Positions 17,056 to 24,330 of a stretch of 25,372 bases of DNA are shown here, one piece after another. This DNA comes from Chloroflexota bacterium. Its GTDB lineage: Bacteria > Chloroflexota > Anaerolineae > Anaerolineales > UBA4823. The stretch is from positions 1-25,372 of the forward strand of contig JAEWYL010000150.1 in assembly GCA_023395675.1 (NCBI GenBank), read 5' to 3'. The notes under the pieces were generated by a model that saw nothing but the letters and a program-made list of their open reading frames with translations, was not told the origin of the DNA and did not search any database. Within the stretch, counting starts at the first letter, position 1. The number at the start of each line of letters is the position of its first letter. The translations under genes were made by a program, and so were the position numbers.

Positions 17056-18432
17056 TTAGGTTCGGCTGTGGAAATCTTCCTGTCTGCTCGCTCTCGCTTC
17101 CGTTTCACCTCCTCCTCTTTCGGGCCTCCCGTTTTCCAGAGAGGCCTCCTCCGGCGCCGTGAGGGCCGGCTCCACATACTGCTGGATGATGTCTGGATCG
17201 GCCAGGATCGCCTGGTAAACCATCGCCACGCCTCCCAACACGCAGGCGTCCAGCCCGTGCTGGGCTTTCACCGCCCGGGTCGCCATCCTTGGCCAGGGTA
17301 GCGCGCACCGGTCCAGCTCCTCCTCGATCAAAGGCAGGAGAAATTCGCCCGCCAGGCTCAGCGGCCCGCCCAAAATCACCAGTTCGGGGTTGAGGGCATT
17401 GACCAGCGATGCAGCGCCCTTCCCGAGCAGGCGGCCGGTTTTCTCCAGCGCCTCCAGGCAGACAGCGTCCCCGGACCGGGCCGCCTGCACGACCAGCGGC
17501 AGAGACAGGTTCTGCAGGTCCCCGCCGGCCGGTTCGGCTGCCTGGCTGGATCGGCCCTCCTCCAGGGCCTGCTCGATCGTGCGGAACAGCGCGCGCTGGC
17601 TCACCTCGGTCTCCCAGCAGCCCCGGCTCCCGCAGCTGCAGAGTTCACCTTCGGGGTTGAAGACCATGTGGCCCACCTCACCCGCTACCCCGGAGGTTCC
17701 CCGGTATACGTGCCCGTTATGGATCAGGCCTCCGCCGACCCCGATCCCCGCGCTGATATAAAGCACCTCTTCGAAGCCCTGAGCTGCGCCGTAATAATGC
17801 TCCCCCAGGGCAGCCATGCTGGCCTCGTTCTCCACGAAGACCAGACAGTGGAACTCCTCCTCCAGGATCGAGCGCAGCGGGATGTTTTTCCAACCCGGGT
17901 TCGGGGCGAAAAGCAGTATCCCGCTGTTCAGGTCAACCAGCCCCGGTACGCCCACTGCCAGGCCCAGCAGCCGCCCGGCGGTTTTTTCCCCCTCCTCCAC
18001 CGCCTGATGTAATAAAGCCAGCGCATGATCTAACATCACACGCTGGCTCATGGTCCCATTAATATTCACCTGGCTGCGCCAAACGATTTCGGGGGTGAAG
18101 TTCGTACAGATCACCGAAATACAGTCCACACCGATCTCCGCGCTGACAATATATCCCGCGTCCGGGTTCAGGGTCAGGAGCATCGCCAGCCGTCCGGCGC
18201 CGCGCCCGGGAGATTCATAGCCCACCTCGCGCACAAATTTGCGCTGGATCAGCTCGTGCACCAGGCTGGAGACCGTGGTCTTGTTCAGTCCGGTGGTCTG
18301 CGCCAGTGCCGCCCTGGATACCGGGGCGTTCTTTCTCAACTGGTGCATGATCACCGAGAGGTTGATCTGGCGCACGAGCGACTGGTCTCCCGTGCGCAGC
18401 AGATTCTGTGCGTGGCGACCCGACCTTAACAC
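17056..18432 (-). CDS. xylR: ROK-family XylR-type transcriptional repressor
   Basis: About 458 residues. An N-terminal winged-helix domain (TGDQSLVRQINLSVIMHQLR...SRAALAQTTGLNKTTVSSLVHELI) is followed by a ROK sugar-binding domain with the AVGVPGLVD segment, GIGVGGGLI, the EVGHM segment and the zinc motif CSCGSRGCWE. The domain order and length are those of XylR/NagC repressors. I choose the GTG at 18432 because GGAGGGAG lies about nine bases upstream. An in-frame ATG at 18477 would put that ribosome-binding site inside the coding region and has no good site of its own. The polar C-terminal tail of about 35 residues is unusual. It is first in the operon, so it should repress its own promoter and be released by a sugar such as xylose (inference). 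Confidence 0.88.
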   Translation of the reverse strand: MLRSGRHAQNLLRTGDQSLVRQINLSVIMHQLRKNAPVSRAALAQTTGLNKTTVSSLVHELIQRKFVREVGYESPGRGAGRLAMLLTLNPDAGYIVSAEIGVDCISVICTNFTPEIVWRSQVNINGTMSQRVMLDHALALLHQAVEEGEKTAGRLLGLAVGVPGLVDLNSGILLFAPNPGWKNIPLRSILEEEFHCLVFVENEASMAALGEHYYGAAQGFEEVLYISAGIGVGGGLIHNGHVYRGTSGVAGEVGHMVFNPEGELCSCGSRGCWETEVSQRALFRTIEQALEEGRSSQAAEPAGGDLQNLSLPLVVQAARSGDAVCLEALEKTGRLLGKGAASLVNALNPELVILGGPLSLAGEFLLPLIEEELDRCALPWPRMATRAVKAQHGLDACVLGGVAMVYQAILADPDIIQQYVEPALTAPEEASLENGRPERGGGETEARASRQEDFHSRT

Positions 18433-18748
18433 AGCGGAATACTCCCTCCAGGGATGAAAGCTGGCGGCGCTCTGCATGCAGAATCGCCATTCCGAAACTG
18501 ATCCGTGGGGTGGTGCTTCGAACGCTATGCTGTCTCAGGCTGCCCGAAGAATCCAGGCAGCGCTAATCGAACGCTTATCTTTTTTGGCTTTTGTTTTCGA
18601 ACTGCGAATTTTTGGTGAAACGCCGTTAGAATCCGTAATTTTCGGTTAAGCGGAAAAACCGATCATTTGGTGGCGTCAATGTGGGGAGCGGTGAGGCGGT
18701 GGTGGGGTAAATTGCCCAAGCGTATAAAATTTGGTTGGTTGGGACAAC
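18433..18748 (-). other. Long untranslated leader of the sugar operon
   Basis: About 317 bases separate the predicted transcription start (near 18749) from the repressor GTG. The stretch is more AT-rich than the genes. It holds a six-base-pair stem (18539-18544 with 18556-18561, 11-base loop) and a repeated TCGAACGCT (18518-18526 and 18568-18576). I see no riboswitch I can name and no coding region I believe in. The length leaves room for attenuation or a small RNA, but nothing specific supports either. Confidence 0.5.
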
Positions 18749-18758
18749 CAACTAAATT
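18728..18758. promoter_or_regulatory. XylR/ROK-type operator
   Basis: Inverted repeat with arms AATTTGGTTGGTTG (18728-18741) and CAACCAACTAAATT (18745-18758) around the spacer GGA; 13 of 14 positions are symmetrical. Read on the minus strand it has the form TTAGTTGGTT-N5-AACCAACCAA. That is the layout of the Bacillus XylR operator as I recall it (TTAGTTTGTT-N5-AACAAACTAA). It overlaps the downstream part of the -10 box and the predicted transcription start, so bound repressor would block the promoter. Assignment to the adjacent ROK gene is inference supported by position and motif. Confidence 0.85.
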
Positions 18759-18783
18759 ATAGCATTATTTCAACTTCTGTCAA
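18756..18783 (-). promoter_or_regulatory. Consensus sigma-70 promoter of the sugar operon
   Basis: On the minus strand a perfect -35 TTGACA (18778-18783) and a perfect -10 TATAAT (18756-18761) are separated by 16 bases. TGC directly before the -10 also makes an extended -10. Transcription should start near 18749, inside the operator, and run toward the repressor gene. Such a strong unregulated core promoter makes sense only under a repressor. Confidence 0.9.
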
Positions 18784-18912
18784 TGGGGAGCGCGCTGAGC
18801 TCGGGGCTGATTCAAAGTAAAATGCCGTGCTGTAAGGCGCCAGGCGCTTGATTGACGCGTTCTGTCAGGCTGCTTGGTTGAGCCCCTGCGCTGGGCCTGC
18901 AGCTTCTTACGA
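18784..18912. other. Gap between the ATPase gene and the sugar-operon promoter
   Basis: These 129 bases follow the stop codon of the MinD-like gene. A small GC-rich stem (around 18836-18851) is present, but there is no T run and no convincing intrinsic terminator. Some read-through from the signalling cluster into the sugar operon is therefore conceivable. I see no other signal. Confidence 0.4.
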
Positions 18913-19692
18913 TCATGCCGCGCCAAGTTTGGCCGCCACCTGCGCCAGCTGCGCGGTGACCGGATGCTCCGGATACTGCAGGGAGAAGATCCCGCCGCTT
19001 GCCAGGGCCATCAGCTCCTCCGAATGCGGCAGCACCGCCGCCACCGTGCAGCCGTAGGTCTTCTCGACCCGGTCCTGTACCTCCAGCGGGTCGAACAGCT
19101 GGGGCGTCTTGTTCACCACCAGCAGCATCTGCGGCACGTCCAGCTTACGCGCCACCTCCACCGTCACTGCGGTGCCCAGGTAATCCTGCTGGTCGGGCCG
19201 CATCACGATCACCAGCGCATCCGAGACGGCAATCGCCAGCAGGGTCTCCTCGTTCAGCCCCGGATGGGTGTCAATGAGCAGCAGGTCCAGCCCCAGGTCC
19301 TGGATCAGCCGGTGGAAGCCTTCGTTCAGCAGGCCCACGTCATACCCCTCGCGCAGGATTCTCGCGATCTCGCCCGCCTGCAGGCTGGCCGGGATCAGGT
19401 AGATGCAGCCCTCCAGCCCCGGTTGCGCCCCCGGAATGTGCTGCAAGACAGGCGGGGTGACGTCATAGGCTGCCTGGCTGATCTCGCAGCGGTTGTGGAG
19501 GTAATCGTTCAGAGCGTACTGCACCCGCTCGCCGTCCAGGTTGAACAGCACGTGAATACCGGGGGAGACGATATCGGTATCTATGACCCCGACCCGCTGG
19601 CCCGTACCCGCCAGCAGGGCGGCCAGGTTCGCGGTGGTGTTCGATTTGCCCGTTCCGCCTCGGAAAGAATGAATGGAAATGATTTTTGTCAT
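18913..19692 (-). CDS. MinD/ParA-like P-loop ATPase
   Basis: A 259-residue SIMIBI-class ATPase. The deviant Walker A box reads FRGGTGKSNTT (10-20), so Arg11 stands where MinD and ParA proteins have the signature Lys. The following VIDTD (37-40), LLLIDTHPG (Walker B) and LLVVNKTP segments are typical. The C-terminus lacks an evident MinD amphipathic membrane helix. The ATG overlaps the stop of the cNMP/HAMP gene (ATGA), so the two are translationally coupled. A role in positioning or switching the neighbouring permease or cNMP protein is inferred. Chromosome partitioning is unlikely, since no ParB gene or parS-like repeat is seen here. Confidence 0.82.
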   Translation of the reverse strand: MTKIISIHSFRGGTGKSNTTANLAALLAGTGQRVGVIDTDIVSPGIHVLFNLDGERVQYALNDYLHNRCEISQAAYDVTPPVLQHIPGAQPGLEGCIYLIPASLQAGEIARILREGYDVGLLNEGFHRLIQDLGLDLLLIDTHPGLNEETLLAIAVSDALVIVMRPDQQDYLGTAVTVEVARKLDVPQMLLVVNKTPQLFDPLEVQDRVEKTYGCTVAAVLPHSEELMALASGGIFSLQYPEHPVTAQLAQVAAKLGAA

Positions 19693-20474
19693 GAGTGCCC
19701 CTGTTTCCGGTCCGCTGTTCGAATATTCTCGGTCCGCCCGGCGCGCATCTGGCGCGCTCTCGTCTTCAGGTTCTGGAAATACTCGCTCTCCGTGATCTCC
19801 GCCACCTGCCGGGCTTTCCTGGCCTCATCCATCTCAATGCGCAGCTCGGCTACCTCTTTCCGCAGCTGCTGTTCGCGCTGGTAGACCTGTCTCACCATCC
19901 TCTGGAAAACCCGGGCGAGCTGCCCCAGCTCGTCCTCGCGCTGCGCCACCTCATCCAGGCTTTCCGGCTGGTAAATCCCGGCTTCCACCGCCTGGGCGGC
20001 CGCGCTCACCCGGGCAAACTGCTGCATATAGAGGAAATCCTCCGCCATGTCCCGCACCCGGGCGCGCAGCCGCCGCACCAGAATCTGCAGGATGCTGCGC
20101 ATCAGACTGTCGTTCTGCGCCATCAAGGCCAGCAGTCCCTCCTGGGTGAGCTGCAGCAGGCGGGAGGGCTCCAGGGCGGTCACCGAGGCGCTGCGCGTCT
20201 CGGGGTCCAGCGCCGCCATCTCGCCGAACATCTCGTAAGGGCCCAGGTCATTCAGCGCCCGCTCCTCGTCGTGCACCCTCACCCGCCCCTCGGCCACAAT
20301 ATACAGGCAGTTCCCGTGGTCCCCCTTGTTAAAGATGGTCTCTCCGGCGCGCACTTCGACCACCTGAAAACGGTCCACCAGTGCCCCCAGCATTTCCTCA
20401 GGGGTGTCTTTGAACAGGCGCGTGGCTTTCATCAGCCGCAGCCTGTCTTCTCTTCGCCCGTTCGTCTCAGCCAA
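19689..20474 (-). CDS. Soluble cNMP-binding, HAMP and coiled-coil protein
   Basis: About 261 residues from a TTG start. The cyclic-nucleotide-binding domain (about 18-125) keeps the phosphate-binding cassette FGEM...RSASV (83-98), including Glu85 and Arg94, so it may really bind cAMP or cGMP. A HAMP-like segment follows (about 153-200, EDELGQLARVFQRMV), then a coiled coil and a conserved-looking AEITESEYFQNL (225-236). No membrane helix is present, which is odd for a HAMP protein. The TTG at 20474 is chosen because AGGAGG lies about eight bases upstream. The only near ATG (20432) has no good site. It overlaps the permease gene by eight bases and the MinD-like gene by four. It is probably the signal-reading partner of one or both. 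Confidence 0.8.
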   Translation of the reverse strand: MAETNGRREDRLRLMKATRLFKDTPEEMLGALVDRFQVVEVRAGETIFNKGDHGNCLYIVAEGRVRVHDEERALNDLGPYEMFGEMAALDPETRSASVTALEPSRLLQLTQEGLLALMAQNDSLMRSILQILVRRLRARVRDMAEDFLYMQQFARVSAAAQAVEAGIYQPESLDEVAQREDELGQLARVFQRMVRQVYQREQQLRKEVAELRIEMDEARKARQVAEITESEYFQNLKTRARQMRAGRTENIRTADRKQGHS

Positions 20475-23364
20475 CGGCCCCCTCCTGTTCGAAGATGACG
20501 CGCAGCTCGCGGCGGCAGGGCGTGGAGTCTTCATCCAGGGAGATGATGGCCTGGCCCTCGGTAAGAGTAAGGTCCCGGCTGACTTCACCGTCCAGGCAGT
20601 TCATCTCCACCCGGGCAGGGAGAGGCTGCGACTCGCCGCCCGGCAGAATCCGGTGGGCCCACACCTTCAGTTCCCGTCCTTCGAGCCCCGACAGGTCGAA
20701 GACGGCCAGGTCCAGCCTGGAGATCTCGGGCCAGGACCCTGCCTGGGCCCGCTGCTCCAACAGGCCTCCCGGGTAGCCCCATAAGATGGAGCCGTTGGCC
20801 GGCTGCCCGCCCGCCAGGATGGAGAACCAGGAACGGCGTCCCGGACGGCGGTCCTCCCGCAGCTCCACCACCAGGCGCGGGTTGAAGGCCCCGCGCCGGT
20901 AAATCGCCAGGGTCGAAACCGCGATCAGCACCGCCATCCCGAGGGCGGTCAGGCGCTGCACCGGGTGTTCCCAGATCACCAGCCCGTGAACGAGCAGGTT
21001 CGCCAGGCTGAAGAGATACACCAGCCCGACCACCAGCGGGTGGGCCAGGGCGCGGTGGACGATCCCCGGCATCAGCTCGCCTTTGCGCCGGCTGGAAAGC
21101 ACCAGCAGGCAGGGAAAAATGCCTGCCAGCAGGGAGACGATCAGGATGCCGGCGAAATTCAGCGGCCCGGTGAAAGACTCCGCCCCGGTCCAGATCAGCC
21201 ATTCCACCAGCAGGAAAATCAGGATCACCGGCGCGGCGCAGAGCCAGAAACGCCCTCCCCGGTCCAGGAAAGCCTCCAGGCCCTGCCGCAGCGTATGCCT
21301 GAAAGAGAGGCCATAGCCGCTTTCGCGCTGGTCCCCGCCTTCCAGCCCGCTCCAGATTTCCTCCGGCAGGTTTCTGCCTCGCTTCTGGCGAAACCGGGCG
21401 GAATACATCGTCCCGTTTTTCCCCGGGAGCTCCCGTACCAGCCCCTTTTCGATCAGATCCTGCAGCAGGGGGGTGACCTCGCTCTCTTTTCTGCCTGTAT
21501 CCGCGAGGATGTGGCCCAGGTTCCCGTCGGGACGGCGCAGGAGCTGGCGGAGCAGCCACTGCTCTTCGGTCTTCAGGGAGAGCAGGCCCGCCGGGTCTAT
21601 CCCGGCTGTGTCCAGCTCGCCGGCGTAGCTGACCGCCAGGTTGGTGCGCAGCCGCAGCCGTAGAAAATTCGAGCTAGCCTCCAGCACCTCAAAAGCCAGC
21701 TCCGGGGGCTGGACTGCGATGCCGGCTTCCCGAAAGAGCGCCCCCGCCTCCAGTTTTCCGGAGGCCTCCCGCTCGACCATACGCAGGCGGCTGCCCTCCT
21801 GGACGTCCAGGCGCAGGCGTTTCTGTCCCTGTACCAGCCCCAGATAGACCAGGCCGAGGCTGTCCGGTAGAGCGGCGTCGGGGCTGCGCGGGCTGAAAAC
21901 CAGCTTCCCTTTCCGCCGCGGCAGGACCACCACCGGCTCGTACCGGGCAGGCAGGCGCTCTCGCACCAGGTTAAAGGCCCCCAGCGAAAAATTGATCGAG
22001 GCCATGCCCATCCCGAGGATCACGAAGACCGTGCCGAGCAGGTAAACCACCGGGCCGGAAAGGTCTGCCAGCGGAATCAGGGCCGTCCCGGACAGGCCCG
22101 CCATCACCGCCGGGGAGACGGCGCTGTTCAGGCCGATCACGAAGAGCGAGTACAGGATCACAGCCGAGGCCTGGGCAGCCATACCGCCCCAGATCAGGGA
22201 CCGCCCGCTCTCGTCCCGGTGCAGCACCACCCGGGCGCAGTTGGCGGTCGAGGTGTGACCGAAGTATGCCGCCAGCACCACCCCAAAAACGAGCTGGAGG
22301 AGGGCGGCGTCGAAGGGCCTCCCGCCGATAAAGGGCAGGTTCATGGTCAGGAAATACTCGCTGCGGAAATGGCCCAGGGCCAGCGCCGACAGGCCGAGCA
22401 CCAGCAGGATATTGAAGCCTCCCACGATCAGCGCCATGCTGATGGTGGCGTTCAGCGACTCTCGCTTCAGCATGAATAAGGTAACCAGGAAGAGCAGCGC
22501 GCAGGGGATGGCCGGATGGATCCCGAATGCATCCCCCAGGGTCGTGGAAAATCCGGTGTAGTAGGCGATCTGCACCAGGAAACTGAGCAGTAGCAGAGAA
22601 GCGGCGAACAGGACCGACCCCGGCCTCCCCAGGTATTCGGCCACCAGCCCCCCGAAGAAGGCCCTGCCGTAGCGAATGCTGGCGGTGCGCGTCAGGGTTT
22701 CGGTCACGTACAGGATGGTGAGGATATTGATGATCCCCATTACCACCAGGATCGCAACCCCGGGCAGCGGCCCGACCGTCGCCAGGGCGATGGGCAGCGC
22801 CAGGATGCTGGCCCCCACCGTCTCGGTTAGGGTGAGCGCGTAGGCGGTCCAGAAGGGCGGCAGGTTCTCCAGCCGCTGGTTCAGGCGCGTCCAGGCCCAG
22901 CGCAGCCGCTCCACCGGTCTCTCTCGGGGGGCGTAGATCTCCTCCAGAGGCGCGCCGTACAGCCGGCTGTAGGCCACCCGCACTTCGGTCTCGTTCAGCC
23001 CCAGGGCGCGGCGCAGACCCGGCGTATCCCGTTCCGTGAACCTGTACTTTTCACCGAGCAGGTGTGCCAGCGCAGCCCGCAGGCGCGGGTTCTCCGGGAC
23101 CAGGTGTTCCCAGCCGGCAGCCTGCTGCTCCAGGTCCTGGATACTGGGCTTTTCGGGAGGCTCTTTTCCGGCTGAGAACGCCTCCAGGAACCGCAGCTCT
23201 CGCTCAGAGGCCGCGCTTTCCGAAGGGAAGCGCTCCATCTGGCTGCGAGCCTGAGCAGTCAGGCGCGCGGTCTGGCTCTCGATCAGGAACAGCGCCATCC
23301 TGGCCCGCCGCTGGGGCTGTCCGGAGAGCAGTTCTGCGCGGGTGAACAGGTTATCATCAGACAT
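20467..23364 (-). CDS. APC-type permease fused to regulatory and extra membrane domains
   Basis: A 965-residue multidomain membrane protein. Residues 1-165 are soluble and mostly helical. Residues about 171-470 form a transporter core of about ten helices resembling the amino-acid/aromatic permease superfamily (TETVGASILALPIALATVG in the first helix). Residues about 490-660 are cytosolic and include a winged-helix-like stretch (597-660, EEQWLLRQLLRR...LLQDLIEKGLVREL). Four more helices follow (706-726, 738-756, 776-797, 806-822), then a soluble tail of about 140 residues rich in beta-strand. This is twice the size of a normal permease. It looks like a transporter-derived sensor, with substrate unknown. 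It starts 77 bases after the STAS gene and overlaps the cNMP gene. Confidence 0.8.
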   Translation of the reverse strand: MSDDNLFTRAELLSGQPQRRARMALFLIESQTARLTAQARSQMERFPSESAASERELRFLEAFSAGKEPPEKPSIQDLEQQAAGWEHLVPENPRLRAALAHLLGEKYRFTERDTPGLRRALGLNETEVRVAYSRLYGAPLEEIYAPRERPVERLRWAWTRLNQRLENLPPFWTAYALTLTETVGASILALPIALATVGPLPGVAILVVMGIINILTILYVTETLTRTASIRYGRAFFGGLVAEYLGRPGSVLFAASLLLLSFLVQIAYYTGFSTTLGDAFGIHPAIPCALLFLVTLFMLKRESLNATISMALIVGGFNILLVLGLSALALGHFRSEYFLTMNLPFIGGRPFDAALLQLVFGVVLAAYFGHTSTANCARVVLHRDESGRSLIWGGMAAQASAVILYSLFVIGLNSAVSPAVMAGLSGTALIPLADLSGPVVYLLGTVFVILGMGMASINFSLGAFNLVRERLPARYEPVVVLPRRKGKLVFSPRSPDAALPDSLGLVYLGLVQGQKRLRLDVQEGSRLRMVEREASGKLEAGALFREAGIAVQPPELAFEVLEASSNFLRLRLRTNLAVSYAGELDTAGIDPAGLLSLKTEEQWLLRQLLRRPDGNLGHILADTGRKESEVTPLLQDLIEKGLVRELPGKNGTMYSARFRQKRGRNLPEEIWSGLEGGDQRESGYGLSFRHTLRQGLEAFLDRGGRFWLCAAPVILIFLLVEWLIWTGAESFTGPLNFAGILIVSLLAGIFPCLLVLSSRRKGELMPGIVHRALAHPLVVGLVYLFSLANLLVHGLVIWEHPVQRLTALGMAVLIAVSTLAIYRRGAFNPRLVVELREDRRPGRRSWFSILAGGQPANGSILWGYPGGLLEQRAQAGSWPEISRLDLAVFDLSGLEGRELKVWAHRILPGGESQPLPARVEMNCLDGEVSRDLTLTEGQAIISLDEDSTPCRRELRVIFEQEGAVG

Positions 23365-23441
23365 GAGTCTTCAGCACTCCATCCTTGCGTGCCTGTCGCG
23401 GGCTTCCGCCCCGGTTCGCCGGCTGCCTGCCCCCGAGGGCC

Positions 23442-23786
23442 TCACCCGGCGGGCCCGAAACTTGCGACCGCCTCGTTTACGGTGGGGAATATCTGCAGAA
23501 AGCTGCTGAAACCCGCCAGATTCAGGGTCCGGTACACCCCCGGTTGGGGATCCGCCAGCCGGAAGTCGCCCCCCAGCGAGCGAGCCGCCTTCGCCACCCC
23601 CAGGATCGCCCGCAGCCCGGCGCTGCTCATAAAATCTACCCGGCTCAGGTCGGCGACCAGGGCTTTCTGCCCGCTCTCGATCTGAGTCCCGAGATACTGC
23701 GTCACCTCCTCGGCGGTCAGCGCATCCATGTCGCCGACAATTGTCACAACCGCCGCCTGGCCGTTCTGTTGCATTTGCAGCTCCAT
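23442..23786 (-). CDS. STAS-domain anti-sigma-factor antagonist
   Basis: A 114-residue single STAS domain of the SpoIIAA/RsbV type. The segment RVDFMSSAGLRAIL (49-62) holds the predicted phosphorylation site, with Ser55 aligned to the SpoIIAA phosphoserine. In partner switching the unphosphorylated form binds the kinase and frees its other partner. It lies 40 bases after the kinase gene, the usual pairing. No sigma-factor gene is in the window, so the controlled partner may be a remote sigma factor or a protein of this cluster (inference). ACAGGA precedes the ATG. Confidence 0.9.
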   Translation of the reverse strand: MELQMQQNGQAAVVTIVGDMDALTAEEVTQYLGTQIESGQKALVADLSRVDFMSSAGLRAILGVAKAARSLGGDFRLADPQPGVYRTLNLAGFSSFLQIFPTVNEAVASFGPAG

Positions 23787-23826
23787 TTTTCCTGTCCTTC
23801 TTCTTTAATCATCCCCCACTCAGGTA

Positions 23827-24294
23827 TTATCGCCGGTTCAACGAACGCGTACCGGCCTCCGGACCGCTCTTCTCCCCCCGCTGCAGGTGTTTGACCAGCG
23901 TCAGCCGGTTGCCGCAGGGGTCGGCTGCATAATCCACCTCGTCCATGGTCTGGTAGATAATGAACAGCCCAAAGCCTCCCGTCGGGCGGTCGTCCAGGGC
24001 CGCTTCCACATCCGGGGCGGGGGCGTCTGCCGGCTCGAAACAGTGCCCGAAGTCGGTGATGGTGATTTTGACCTGCCCCAGGCCGGGTTCTACACAAAGC
24101 AGGATCGTGCCCGGATCCATGCCTGCGTAGCCGTGGGTGATGATGTTCGTGCAGGCCTCATCCACCGCCAGCTTGAGGTCGTACAGGTCTTTCTCCCCCA
24201 TGCCGGGCAGGTCGCGGCAGGCCTCGTCAATGAAACTGCGAAAAACCGGCAGCGAGTCGAGCTCGGCTGCCCGGGCAATCTGGCGGGTGTTCAA
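23827..24294 (-). CDS. RsbW-type anti-sigma serine kinase
   Basis: A 155-residue GHKL ATPase domain. The N-box is DLKLAVDEACTNIITHGY (39-56, Glu46 and Asn50), G1 is DFGHCFEP (81-88) and G2 is GGFGLFII (106-113). Proteins of this type phosphorylate a STAS antagonist and sequester a partner, usually a sigma factor. The start is a TTG at 24294, supported by GGGAGGG about eight bases upstream. The next ATG (codon 32) would delete the N-terminal third of the domain. The last 18 residues are polar and may be disordered. It precedes the STAS gene. Confidence 0.9.
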   Translation of the reverse strand: MNTRQIARAAELDSLPVFRSFIDEACRDLPGMGEKDLYDLKLAVDEACTNIITHGYAGMDPGTILLCVEPGLGQVKITITDFGHCFEPADAPAPDVEAALDDRPTGGFGLFIIYQTMDEVDYAADPCGNRLTLVKHLQRGEKSGPEAGTRSLNRR

Positions 24295-24330
24295 TCTGGC
24301 TTCCCTCCCTGTATCTCGGCTGGCTGCGTC

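Noticed and set aside
9613..18579. Shared AACGCTTATC in the gap before the cupin gene and in the operon leader, as a possible second operator.
   Set aside because: Only a ten-base match, without the same symmetry around it. Chance is a sufficient explanation in a 25-kb window.
18614..18627. TGAAACGCCGTTA in the leader as a catabolite-control (cre-like) site.
   Set aside because: The central CG is out of register with the cre consensus and the symmetry is poor.
18913..19692. A ParA chromosome- or plasmid-partition gene marking an origin or mobile element.
   Set aside because: There is no ParB gene, no parS-like repeats, no replication gene, and it is translationally coupled to a cNMP/HAMP gene.
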